This document shows positions 10,813 to 21,974 of a DNA stretch of 64,000 nucleotides, piece by piece. Both the position numbers and the translations under genes were made by a program. How positions within the stretch are numbered: the stretch's first letter is position 1; every line of letters begins with the position of its first letter. This DNA comes from Drosophila miranda (lineage: Eukaryota; Arthropoda; Insecta; Diptera; Drosophilidae). Below the pieces are notes generated by a model, which was not told where the DNA came from, searched no databases, and worked only from the letters and a program-made list of their open reading frames with translations. The DNA lies in contig NC_046674.1 in the NCBI RefSeq assembly GCF_003369915.1, positions 28,895,657-28,959,656 of the forward strand, in the 5' to 3' direction.

Positions 10813-11926
10813 TATACCCGATACTCAAAATGAGTATTGGGGTATATTAGGTTTGTGGTAAAAGTGGATGTGTGTAACGTCCAGAAGGAATCGTTTCCGA
10901 CCCCATAAAGTATATATATTCTTGATCAGCATCAATAGCCGAGTCGATTGAGCCCTGTCTGTCTGTCCGTCTGTCCGTCCGTCCGTCTGTCCGTCTGTCC
11001 GTCCCCTTCAGCGCCTAGTGCTCAAAGACTATAAGAGCTAGAGCAACGATGTTTTGGATCCAGACTTCTGTGATATGTCACTGCTACAAAAATATTTCAA
11101 AACTTCGCCCCGCCCACTTCCGCCCCCACAAAGGACGAAAATCTGTGGCATCCACAATTTTAAAGATATGAGAAAACCAAAAACGTAGAATTGTAGAGAA
11201 TGACCATATCTTTAAGACAGCGGAATCTGAATTGGATCGTATTATTATTATAGGCAGCATCAAGAAAACAATTTCATTTTTTCTCGCCCTGTCTCTCTCT
11301 AACACACACGTAGCATACGCGGCTTTGCTTAGAGTAAAACATTAGCGCCTAGTTCTCAGAGACTACAAAAGCTAGAGCAACCAAATTTGGTATCCACACT
11401 CCTAATATATCGGACCGAGACGAGTTTGTTTCAAAATTTCGCCACACCCCCTTCCGCCCCCGCAAAGGACGAAAATCTGGGGATATTCAAAAATCTCAGA
11501 GACTATTAAGGCTAGAGTAACCAAATTTGGTATCTGCACTCCTGTTAGATCTTACTATAAAACGTGTATCTTAAAATTTCGCCCCACCCCCTTCCGCCCA
11601 CACAAAGGACGAAAATCTGATGCATCCACAATGTTGCACATTCGAGAAAACTAAAAACGCAGAATCATAGATAATGACCATATCTATCAGATTGCTGAAT
11701 CTGGATCAGATCAGATCATTTTTATAGCCAATAGGAACAAATCAATTTGCAGTGGCTACGCAGCGACCGACGTCACGCTCAGACTGATTTTCTGTCTCTC
11801 TCGCACGCACTCCTTGTCGTGTCGTTTAATATTAGCGGCGTCTGCCGGAGGAGAGCCATACTGACTTAGTATCGGGTATAACCGTAGAGTTGCGGTGTCC
11901 GCAGCAACTCACAACGTTCCCCCTCG
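10813..11926 (+). mobile_element. DINE-1/INE-1-like (Helentron-type) element, copy 1
   Basis: Starts TATACCCGATACTC and carries the hallmark CGACCCCATAAAGTATATA, CTTGATCAGCATCAATAGCC and the GTCTGTCCGTCC microsatellite (about 10959-11002). It ends in CTCACAACGTTCCCCCTCG. The interior repeats a module of roughly 150-350 bases, marked three times by AAAGGACGAAAATCTG (about 11134, 11464 and 11604) and CTAGAGCAACCAAATTTGG-type blocks. It is the inverted partner of copy 3 (13603-14717). No coding capacity is visible, as expected for this non-autonomous family. Confidence 0.8.
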
Positions 11927-12036
11927 TTCGTTTTAAAACAGCTACAAGCCGCTTACAATCGTCGCGCTGCCCATTTGCAGTTTCGAGTCGCTCCAAAGCC
12001 AGACCCTACTCTGGAAATTGCCAATGCAAGGATTGA

Positions 12037-12130
12037 CGAGGGGGAACGTTGTGAGTTGCTGCTGCGACCGCAAGTCTACATTTATACCCTATACTTAGTC
12101 AGTATGGCTCTCCTCCGGCAGACGGCGCTA
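12037..12130 (-). mobile_element. DINE-like element copy 2, first part (split by the LTR element)
   Basis: Matches the first 95 or so bases of copy 3 (CGAGGGGGAACGTTGTGAG, ATACTTAGTCAGTATGGCTC, CTCCTCCGGCAGACGGCG) and stops at the start of the LTR element. The rest of the same copy continues at 17601-18003. It lies head to head with copy 1, separated by about 110 bases. Confidence 0.7.
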
Positions 12131-12523
12131 ACCGCCTCGACACCCCTCGACGTTCCCCCCGCTAAACCTACACGATTGGGTTTAGCCTAACCCACAATAT
12201 GTAGCACATTGTCGCATCGAATTACACTTGCATAAACACAGGCGTCAGCACTAGGGAGGATGTGATTGCGGCAGCCAAGAGCTCATCGTCCGAGAATGGT
12301 ACATAAACAATTCTCGGAAATACAGAGGCAGCGACGTCGACAGAGGAAGACCAGCAACAATCACAAGAACGGCAAGAAAAAGGTCTTGCAGTCAGTCTTA
12401 ATTGAGAAGTCAAACCAAAGTGATTGAGTTTGAAATAAATTTGTTTGCACTTAACATTTATACAAAGCTTATTTATTGGTAATCCGGGAACATCTTCCTC
12501 CTACACAGGAACTCCCAACTATA
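12128..12523 (+). repeat. 5' LTR of gypsy-group retroelement
   Basis: About 390 bases nearly identical to 17217-17600. Shared blocks include CGCCTCGACACC, CAGGCGTCAGCACTAGG, AAGAGCTCATCGT, GTCTTGCAGTCAGTCTTAAT and GGAACTCCCAACTATA. It is followed at 12526 by TGGCGCAGTCGAACGG, a primer-binding site resembling the tRNA-Ser type of 17.6/297-like elements. The two LTRs differ at scattered positions, so the insertion is not recent. Confidence 0.8.
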
Positions 12524-13602
12524 ACTGGCGCAGTCGAACGGAGTCAAAAGGAATTTTGACAGAACCATAGGATATAAAATTATTGTTACTTTTGTAAGTA
12601 AGAAAAGAAAAGAAAAGAGAGTGAAAGAATGCAAAGAAAACTTAAATGTAATAAAAACAAAAAAATTAAAAAGAATCACAAAAATATTGTATGTTCAAGA
12701 GAAGAGTGATGGAAAATATGAAAGACCCTTAGAAGCAGTAAAATATACAAAGAGTACAAGAGGGGTAATAGATATTAAGAAATGCATAACATAAATTAAT
12801 TAAATCTGCTGAATTCAAGTGTTGTTGGTATTGTGTTAGTGATCCCCACAAAGCCCAAATTGTGCTCAAACACGTCCGCCAGGGTAACGTTCGTTCGGTA
12901 CGCCTATAACGCAGTCCAACGCGACCGGCTGAGCCAACACGATGGATACGAACAAGTCGTTCGAACCAATTTGTTGGCATATTCATTCAATCATTCGTCA
13001 ACTAAATTCATTGTCCGAACTCAAAACGAAAAATGAGTTTAAGAATAAAAAAAAGGAAACTAAATTCATTGCCCGATCTTAAGAAAACAAATAAAAAATG
13101 AGTCAAATAAATTAAAAGTGGGAGACTAAATTCATTCAACAGAGTAAAAAATTAAACAAAAAAAGGGGGGAGATTGATAGATTGATCATAGCCCCATTTC
13201 AAAGAAACACAGAAATAAGAAATAGAACAAATAATAAAAGTAATTCTTTACAGATACAATTGGGATCCTTAGGACTTCCAGTACACAGGCAATCAAGGCA
13301 ACACAGATTGAATATCGACTTGCCTGAGCAAGACACACATATCAAATATCACCATACACAGCGACGCTGCAACTCCACGTATTTCAACAATCAGTATAAT
13401 AGTTTTGCTACACACACATACAATTAAATAGTTTTTAAGGAACTTGAAATTTGAATAGACCTCTTAAAGTATACACTTTTAAAACTACATTTACAAAATA
13501 TACATAAAATACAACACACACTCACACAATATTACACTACAGTCACTTACAGTCACTAGACTCATCCCAAAGACCAGAAGATAGAATCAAACTAATCAAA
13601 AA

Positions 13603-14717
13603 CGAGGGGGAACGTTGTGAGATGCTGCGGAGACCGCAACTCTACAGTTATACCCGATACTAAGTCAGTATGGCTCTCCTCCGGCAGACGCCGCTAATAT
13701 TAAACGACACGACAAGGAGTGCGTGCGAGAGAGACAGAAAATCAGTCTGAGCGTGACGTCGGGGGCTGCGTAGCCAGTGCAAATTGATTTGTTCCTTTTG
13801 GCTATAAAAATGATCTGATCTGATCCAGATTCAGCAATCTGATATATATGATCATTATCTATGATTCTGCGTTTTTAGTTTTCTCGTATCCTCAATATTG
13901 TGGATGCAACAGATTTTCGTCCTTTGTGGGGGCGGAAGGGAGTGGGGCGAAATTTTGAGATATACGTTTTAGAGTGAGATCTAACAGGAGTGCGGATACC
14001 AAATTTGGTTACTCTAGCCTTAATAGTCTCTGAGATTTGTGAATATCCCCAGATTTTCATCCTTTGCGGGGGCGGAAGGGGGTGTGGCAAAATTTTGAAA
14101 CAAACTCGTCTCGGTCCGATATATTAGGAGTGTGGATACCAAATTTGGTTGCTCTAGCTTTTATAGTCTCTGAGATCTAGGCGCTAATTTTTTACTCTAA
14201 GCAAAGCCGGCTATGCTACGTGTGTGTTAGAGAGAGACAGGGCGAGAAAAAATGAAATTGTTTTCTTGATTCTGGCTATAATAATTATACGATCTGGTTC
14301 AGATTTTGCACTTTAGAAGATATAGTCATCTTCTACGATTCTGCGTTTTTAGTTTTCTTGTATCGTCGAAATTGTGGATGCCACAGATTTTCGCCTTTTG
14401 TGGGGGCGGAAGTGGGCGGGGCAAAGTTTTGAAATATTCTTGTAGCAGTGACATATCACAGAAGTCTGGATCCAAAACATCGTTGCTCTCGCTCTTATAG
14501 TCTTTGTGCACTAGGCGCTGAAGGGGACGGACAGACGGACAGACGGACGGACGGACAGACGGACAGACAGACAGGGCTCAATCGACTCGGCTATTGATGC
14601 TGATCAAGAATATATATACTTTATGGGGTCGGAAACGATTCCTTTTGGACGTTACACACATCCACTTTTCTCACAAATCTAATATACCCCAATACTCATT
14701 TTGAGTATCGGGTATAA
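13603..14717 (-). mobile_element. DINE-1-like element copy 3, inserted inside the LTR element
   Basis: Reverse complement of copy 1 over its full length. It begins CGAGGGGGAACGTTGTGAG, carries the GGACAGACGGACAGAC microsatellite near 14525-14570, and ends ATTTTGAGTATCGGGTATAA. It separates the retroelement leader from the gag-like frame. Because it sits inside the retroelement it is younger than that insertion. GA-rich stretches (GCGAGAGAGACAGAAAATC at about 13726 and TTAGAGAGAGACAGGGCGAG at about 14228) occur within it. Confidence 0.8.
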
Positions 14718-14718
14718 T

Positions 14719-15570
14719 AACAATACCTCCGAGATAGTAGCGCAGACAGGGCAGGAAATCTCTTCGTTAGAACATCCACTCAGCATGACTTCAACATCAA
14801 ATTCCCCCCCACCAAATCAAAACGTCAATATGATTAGCCCAATAGATGTATTTGCTTCCATGAGGATCCCCGATGTAATCAGATGTCTTCCATCTTACGA
14901 TGGAAATTCAAAAACTCTGTCAGATTATATAAGCAACGTCGAACAAATTCTCCTCCTTATTAGAGGCACCGACCAAACACCGTATGGTAAAGTGCTTCTT
15001 AGAGCGATTCGAAACAAGATCGAAGGTAAAGCAAATGATGCAGTTAATGCTGCAGGTGCTGCCTTGAATTGGGACGAGATTAAAGATGTTCTTATATTGC
15101 ATTTCTCTGATAAAAGAGACGAACCAACTCTCATGTACGAATTACATAGGCTATCGACGAAAGGGCTATCAATTCAAAGATTGTACGAGCAGATCACCGA
15201 ACTAAAACTGGCACTATTTAGACTCACCGAAGCCAAAGAAACTGAACCGACATGTATTAAAACAAAAAAGGAGCCAAATTATAGCCAAAGGAACTATTTT
15301 AACCACCCTGACAACAACACAATGATAAATAATACACGAAGCCCTGACCAACGATCTTACAACCAATACAGGGAAACAAGAAGGAATATGCCGGCTATTA
15401 TGCCAAAAGAGGAAAGACAGCAATACAAAAGATGTTACAACGACAAGGACAAAAAAGATTCACAAAATATTGAAGAAGTCCAAGACAGTGACCAGCAAAT
15501 AGAATTACATAACATTAACGATGATGCAATTTTTCGGCAGAAAGACTCGAAAAACCGACGGTCTACTTAA
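14719..15570 (+). pseudogene. gag-like remnant of the LTR retroelement
   Basis: An open frame of about 280 codons whose N-terminal side is cut by the inserted DINE copy; the first internal Met is at 14785. Residues around 14855-15240 resemble gypsy-group gag (SPIDVFASMRIPDVIR, LPSYDGNSKTLSDYISNVEQ, then a helical region ending LTEAKE). The C-terminal part is basic and Asn/Gln-rich, with no CCHC knuckle seen. In the intact family this makes the capsid; here the frame is partial. Confidence 0.7.
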
Positions 15571-16530
15571 ATAAAGTTTATGGGACAATCTTCCCGTGCA
15601 TCGCTATTAACGTAGGAAGAAAGAGTGCATTAAAATTTTTGACAAACACGGGAGCCGAACGTTCCTTTATAAGACCATTAGTAATTTATAATAGAGATCA
15701 AATAAAATTACCCAACCCAATTTCCATCAAAACAGCACTGAACGTACAATCAAAAAAACCCATATTCCCCTATCGCGGAGTTCAATGACAACACTATACT
15801 TTCACTATTACTGATAAATTTATATTCACTATTCGATGGATTAATTGGTATGGATATTCTTAAACAAATCAAAGCTGTTGTAAACAGAAAAAAACTGTAT
15901 TCGTACAACAATATTCCAAACAGAATTGTGTACTAAATACAACAAATCTTCGGGTACACATTCGATGAAGGAAAATTCCAAAACTATTGTAAAGATACCA
16001 GTCCATCAAAGAACCGGATTCTTTCATTCCGAACAAAGACAAATCTAAACAGATCTAATTAAAGTATAACGAACAGAAAAATCGATCCCTTACCAACGTT
16101 TTTAAACAAAAACTCAAGACAACAAACGACATTCCGGTATATAAAATACCATTTGATACAGCCAACCAGAAAGGCAGGAAATCCAAAGAAAACTTTATAA
16201 AATGCAGGAACAAGAAAGCCCAGCAGTATTCCTATTATCAAAGAAATTTTACGCAACAAAGACCAAGAAATGGGGCCTGTAATTAACGAAGTTTCTTGAT
16301 ACTAGCATAGGCAGAGCTCGACACGAATCAGAATTTTTAGAGAAAGAAATCGAATACTTAGGACACATAGTTACAGATAAAAGAATTAAACCAAACCCAA
16401 ATAAACTTTCTGCCATCAGGGCATTCCCAAGAACAAAAAGAAAGTAAAATCCTTCTTAGGCCTGTTATGATATTACAGAACATTAATTAAAGATTTTGCA
16501 AAAATTAAACCTCTAACCGAACAACTAAAA
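15571..16530 (+). pseudogene. pol remnant: protease and 3' part of reverse transcriptase
   Basis: At about 15630-15670 a protease-like segment has Asn-Thr-Gly-Ala where active enzymes have Asp-Thr-Gly, so the catalytic residue is lost. After many stops, about 16335-16530 resembles the RT thumb/connection region (EIEYLGHIVT, then a broken SFLGL..YYR). The YxDD catalytic block and everything upstream of it in RT are absent. Confidence 0.6.
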
Positions 16531-16539
16531 GGAATAATA

Positions 16540-16570
<31 letters not shown>

Positions 16571-16649
16571 TATAATCTCGCTCATATAATCCCACTTTCT
16601 ATTAATAAGACGAAAATTCTTAAGATTCGAAAATATGTTTTATATAATA

Positions 16650-17205
16650 ATACGAATAATATTAAGCATACAAATGTAAAATGCTCAAGACTAGGAGAAG
16701 AGTTCATATGCGAAAGCCCAAAGAATAATGAAATAACCCAAGACAAATGTCTACAAGGATTATTCCACGGAGTAAAGACGTCATTCGTCAATTATGGAAG
16801 AAGAACAAGGCACAGTGGTACTAATGAACGCAGTCAACACCAAGATCACACCATCATGTGACCAAGAAGTCATAATCAACGGAACAAAAGCAATAAAATT
16901 CGAAAAATTACACAATTAAGATCAACGATATCACCTATGGAGACAACACACTCGAATTGACCGAAGACATCAAAATTCAAATACCACTCGAAACTAGCAT
17001 AACAACAGACAGACCAATCGAAGTAAGAGCAATAGGCAAAAAACAATCTCATCTCTACATATAACATATTTGGCTGGGAGCCCTAAGCCTAACCTGCATG
17101 GGCATTTTATTCATCAAAAGAAGAAAAGTAACCATCGACCTCCAATTCCATTCGGATTCCAGCTTCGTTACGACCATACCTCCATTATGGCCCTCTCTTC
17201 AGTCT
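16650..17205 (+). pseudogene. env-like C-terminal remnant of the retroelement
   Basis: Broken frames just upstream of the 3' LTR contain cysteine-bearing ectodomain-like pieces and a short hydrophobic stretch followed by a basic tail (FIKRRK, about 17110). This is the position and layout of the transmembrane part of errantivirus envelope genes. It is heavily disrupted by stops and frame changes. Confidence 0.45.
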
Positions 17206-17216
17206 AGGTGGGGAGG

Positions 17217-17600
17217 AGTTATCGCCTCGACACCCATCGACGTTCCCCCGCTAAGCCCACACGATTGGACTTAGCCTAACCCACATTTTAGAATCGAATT
17301 ACACTGGTATAAACACAGGCGTCAGCACTAGGCAGGATGTGATTGCGACAGCCAAGAGCTCATCGTTCGAGACTGCTACATAAGCAATTTTTGGAAATAC
17401 AGAGGCAGCGACGTCGATAGAGGAAGACCAGCAACAACCATAAGAACGGCAAGACAAAGGTCTTGCAGTCAGTCTTAATTGAGAATTAAAATCCAAGAGA
17501 TCGAGTTTGAAATAAAACATTTTGCATTTAACATTTAAGCAAATCTTATTTATTGGTAATCCGGGAACATCCTCCTCCTACACAGGAACTCCCAACTATA
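17217..17600 (+). repeat. 3' LTR of gypsy-group retroelement
   Basis: Starts AGTTATCGCCTCGACACC directly after a polypurine tract and ends CCCAACTATA. It matches the 5' LTR at 12128-12523 with scattered substitutions. I see no convincing target-site duplication, because the flanking DINE copy has lost about 30 bases at the junction relative to copy 3. Confidence 0.8.
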
Positions 17601-18003
17601 GCTCTTTCGAGAGAAAGAAAATCAGTCAGAACGTGTCGTCGGGCGCTGAGTCGCGACCGAAAATTGATTTGTTCGTTTTGGCTATAATAATGATCCGATA
17701 TGATCCAGATTCAGCAATCTGGTAGATATAATCATTCTCTATGATTTTGCGTTCTTAATTTTCACAGACTTTGACATATCACAGAAGTCTGGATACAAAA
17801 TGTCGCTGCTCTAGCTTTTATAGTCTCTGAGCGCTCATATGGATGGGCGGATGGACAGACACACTTGGCTGTATCGACTCAGCTATTGATGCTGATCGAG
17901 AATATATGTATATACTTAATGGGATCGGAAACGCTTCCTTCTGGACGTTACACACATTCATTTCCCCAAAAATCTAAAACACCCCTATACTCATCGGGTA
18001 TAA
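17601..18003 (-). mobile_element. DINE-like element copy 2, second part
   Basis: Continues the copy begun at 12037-12130: GAGAAAGAAAATCAGTC, TGATCCAGATTCAGCAATCTG, GACATATCACAGAAGTCTGG, GTATCGACTCAGCTATTGATGC and terminal ATACTCATCGGGTATAA. It is shorter than copy 3 because internal modules and most of the GTCC microsatellite are missing. Confidence 0.7.
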
Positions 18004-21000
18004 GAACTCCGTCCCCTTGCAGTATTTGATAACAACTTTTCTCAAATTCGTGACTATTTTTGGCGGTGCACTTGCAAATAAACTTGATATCTGCAAAAAC
18101 CAACTGACCAACTGTAAACAAAGGGCCCATTTCCCAAGCGAAAGAGAAGCACCAAGAGGCTAAAAAAACCATCGGGATCGTTTTGATCCGCGGCAAATGC
18201 CGGCACTCAGTCTGTATATATGTATGCGAGCTTATGTTAAATGTAATTTGTACAATATATTTTATATTTAGTTTAGTATTACTGATCGCAAAAGGGACAA
18301 ATTGATTTTTTGAGAAACAAAATTTCATAAAAATCGATTGAACCGTTTTGGGGGATTCTTATATGTTTTTTACACCCGTCTCCTTTTTTCTGTTAACACA
18401 CCAACACCAGCCGTGTGGAAAGCGTTTTTCATCAAAATATTTTCTGTGGAAGCGTATTAAAAAATGCATACTTCATAGATTGGAATCTCGTTGGAACAAG
18501 TGTTCAGGGAGACTATACTGAATAATAAAGTGTATTTCAAATTGTTTTTTTCTTATCGAACCGAAAAACTTATTGAACAACTTAGAATATGTGAGCCGTC
18601 ACCGCCCTTTACTACTGATTTTCGATTTTGTTAATGTTTGTATACATTTCACCACCTCTGAAATTGTGATTACTTCCATGCATTGAGTGAGGAAAGGAGA
18701 ACAGCCCCATAGAATTTTTGCGTCATGAGTTGTCTGTGAAAGTGCTGGCTGGAAGAACAGAATTAAGAGTTTCATGCCTACGGAATAGTCGAGATAGAAT
18801 CAATATAGTAATATATTTAGCTGCCATAGGAACGATGAAGTGTTGATGTGAAAAACTCAATAGCCTCTAAAATAATTTTGGATTGCGAATGAAAAAGGTT
18901 ACAAAGGTGTCTCTGAAAAAACAACTGTAAAATTCCTGTAAACAATATTCAGAAATCATTGGCTATAGCTGATTCGAATGCTGACTTACTAGGATCTAAA
19001 GAGCCGAAACCGAAGGAAAGACTTTTTAGTTTTTATCTGCACTAAAGATTATACATTTTGCTCCCTGTTGTTATAAATATACTGAGCACTGTCTTGAACT
19101 GAATTCCCAGATCATTGGAGTATATTATATCCTGGAGATGCTTCTGGCATTCTGATAGTCCTAAAGTATAATAGGCGATTTTCCGATGGAAAATTCCTTG
19201 AGTTCGACACCTTGATGTTGTTCCTTCTTTGTTTTCTCTAGAGGAAATAGGGATCCTCTTTCTCTTCCTGGCTATATTTGAACTTTGCTGATCCCTCTGG
19301 TGATCTCTTCCATCCGTTGTGGTACTTGCCCACAAGAAGAAATGGTGGAAAAGAGAAAAAGCAAGAAATGATTCAACAACAGAAAATATTACCACATTCG
19401 AAATAACAACATGAACGATATGAAATGAAAAGTGAATGGTCGTTGTCGTCCGCTGCTGCTGCACTTTAATACCGATACCGAAGAAACCTCAACCTGCCGC
19501 AACCTCACAGACATTTCATTTTATTACTGCCAGTTCCCGATTCCTACCTTATGGAGTGTGGAGTGTGAAGTGTGGGTAAAAATTAACAAAAATCAGGCGT
19601 AAAAGTCATAAATAACAAAAGCGATAATAAAACCCATGGCATGGTGGAACAACAATAACGATGAAATGGTATAATATTTAACGCTTTTTAATACACTTTT
19701 CAGAGGGTATAATTCTTTTCCACACATGTTTGGGAACACATGGCTTTTGTATGCATTTAAAAATATGTTATGTATTCCAAAATTCTGATATTTACCGATC
19801 TGTACGTGGTATGATATGGGTTCTGCTTGACTTGATCCATCCAGTTAGAAAGGTTTTAAATTATCTTGAATGGCCTTGGAAATTGGTATACTCCGTGATG
19901 GATACATTTGATCACTTTAGATCCCTTTATCGATTAGCAAGGGTAATGAAGCCTTCGATAAATCAATCTACTTTTTTCTCTGCTAATGTGTAAGACCCCC
20001 CTCTTGGCATCCAACGCTGGTGAACTTTTGTCCAAAGTTCGCACATAATTTGGCCAGCAGCAATCTACATTGATCGATGGAGATATCGATCAGTTATCGA
20101 TAGCTAATGAGCAGAGCCATAAAGCACGCTCCATCTCTCTCTGCACCTGTCACAGCCATCCCCAGCGGAGGGAGGGAGGGCCTTCAAAAACTTATCTAAT
20201 TTATTGTGCCAGAGATCTCCCTCCCTGCCCTTTTACCTTTCTTTTGTTTTGTGCTTGAATGAATTTGTCGACACATAAACATATAGAAAACACAGAAAAG
20301 ATTCCAATGAAAGAAAAACGAGAATGACAAAAGAGAAATACATAGTGGGAAAGAGGGGCAGAGGGCTGGAGTTCAGAGTTGCGTAACTTTCACGCAGCTT
20401 TGACCCTGACGAAATCTCTATGAGATCTTGAGCATTTGGTTTAAGTCACAGTCACAGTCCAAGTCACGTCTCAGTGAGCGAATTCTGGCCGCTTCCGGAT
20501 CTGGCCGGATGTGGCGGCTCAATTATGCTAATGAACGTGGGAGAACCACCCCCATCCCAATAGCAGAATAAGCCAGACAGACAGAATCATGGCTCTATCC
20601 CAAGCCTCAAGTTCATCTCAAGACCAGCACAGTGGGGGCCCTATACCTATGCCCATGCCCATGCCCATGCACATGCACATGCCCATCATTCCCAACATGT
20701 CCATCATTCCAGCTGTCATCCTTTCACTTTCCGAACTCCAGCTCCGACCCTGAACTGGGTCAGCGATAATGCCATAAGGATCAAATGCCACAACTGGTTG
20801 GCCGAATTATGCAACAGAGTTTGGCGGCAAGAGAGAGGATGATTAAGTGCGTTTTGACCATCCATCATGATCAGAGACAACCAGTGGAGAGAGGATTACA
20901 GTGGAATGAGAAATCACTGTGGAAAGATCTGCACTTGGAATATCTAACCAATGGATAATCTTTAAGTAGACCCATTAATGTTCTCTCCATTTTGCTGCCA

Positions 21001-21880
21001 CACTAATCGAAGTATTCCGGGGGGAGAGTATGGTCTGGCATACTGATTAATGAATCCAAATTCACCAAGAAAACTCTGAGACTACGAATGGAATGTGGAT
21101 ATATCGCTTGGAATTTAGATTAGGTCAGTTTTTGGGGGTAAAACTTTCATCTTCTTTGGATCATGTTCCTAATTTTTGCTTTATTCGTTTAAACGAATAT
21201 ATGACATCATAATCTTATGGAGGTCTTCTCTTCTCTCTATGTTGACGATATAAGGTTCATCATTTGGAATCGTAGGGAAAGATTTCGTCTTCTGTCTCAT
21301 CTTTTAATTGAATAGAAGTCTATTCTCAGAAGTTGTATCTTGATTTCATTGCAGATTAGATTGGTAGATCCCTCGAACTGTGTGAAGGATCCCTTTTTAG
21401 GGGTATCAAACCAACAATCATCAAATATCACCTAGATGGGAACCACTCAATTTCTCTTCTGCTGGTTGGTAAATGCAACAACAGCAGAAGTTCCACAAGC
21501 AATCGCTGGGATCGTTGGCTTCCAAGCTAATTGGCCATGCCACAGGCGTTGCAGAGCCATGGCACTCCACTCCCACAAAACACCACTATGCTGTCTGCTC
21601 TCCTCTCCTTTCTTTCCTTTCTCTCTATAGTTTTTTATTATAGCTTTTTTTCTTGATATAGTTTCTCGCCTCAATTCAAATCACAATTCAAAAAATTTCG
21701 AGCAAGCGAAATCCGTAATCAGAAAACGAGCTACGAGAAATCGTGAACCGTTGGATGTGCCCTGCATTTTAAGCATCTGGAATCTGTCCAGCTTTCCAGC
21801 TGCCGTCCTGAAAGGGCACTTCCACTTCTCATCCAAGAGAGAGTGGAGGGGGGCGTGGCAGCATTTACGTTTTCCATTTG
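18004..21880. other. Intergenic, about 3.9 kb
   Basis: No convincing gene. A minus-strand frame (about 18328-17948) has a short protein-like stretch (LVFADIKFICKCTAK) but no start or splice context I trust. A TATCGATA (DRE) lies at 20095-20102 next to two ATCGAT sites. A CCATGC/ACATGC hexamer array lies at about 20647-20687. The rest is unremarkable. Confidence 0.5.
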
Positions 21881-21974
21881 GTTTTTTTATTATTTCGATA
21901 TAAAAAAAATTACAATAGATTGTTGCGCTTAAAGCTCTTAAAGTTTAATATAGTTATAGTTATAGTTTAATAAT

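Larger units (their letters stand above)
12524..17216 (+). mobile_element. Decayed gypsy-group (17.6/297-like, errantivirus-type) LTR retroelement, internal region
   Basis: Bounded by the two LTRs. Order: primer-binding site (12526), leader (about 12540-13602), an inserted DINE-like copy (13603-14717), a gag-like frame, remnants of protease and reverse transcriptase (15571-16530), an ATAATA/GATAAT microsatellite (about 16532-16575), an envelope-like C-terminal remnant (about 16650-17200) and a polypurine tract (AGGTGGGGAGG) just before the 3' LTR. Frames are broken by stops and shifts, and most of pol (the RT catalytic core, RNase H, integrase) is missing. No product could function. Confidence 0.75.

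Noticed and set aside
18700-19464. Minus-strand ORF of 140 codons (19042-19464)
   Set aside because: No signal, domain or promoter; composition matches surrounding non-coding DNA.
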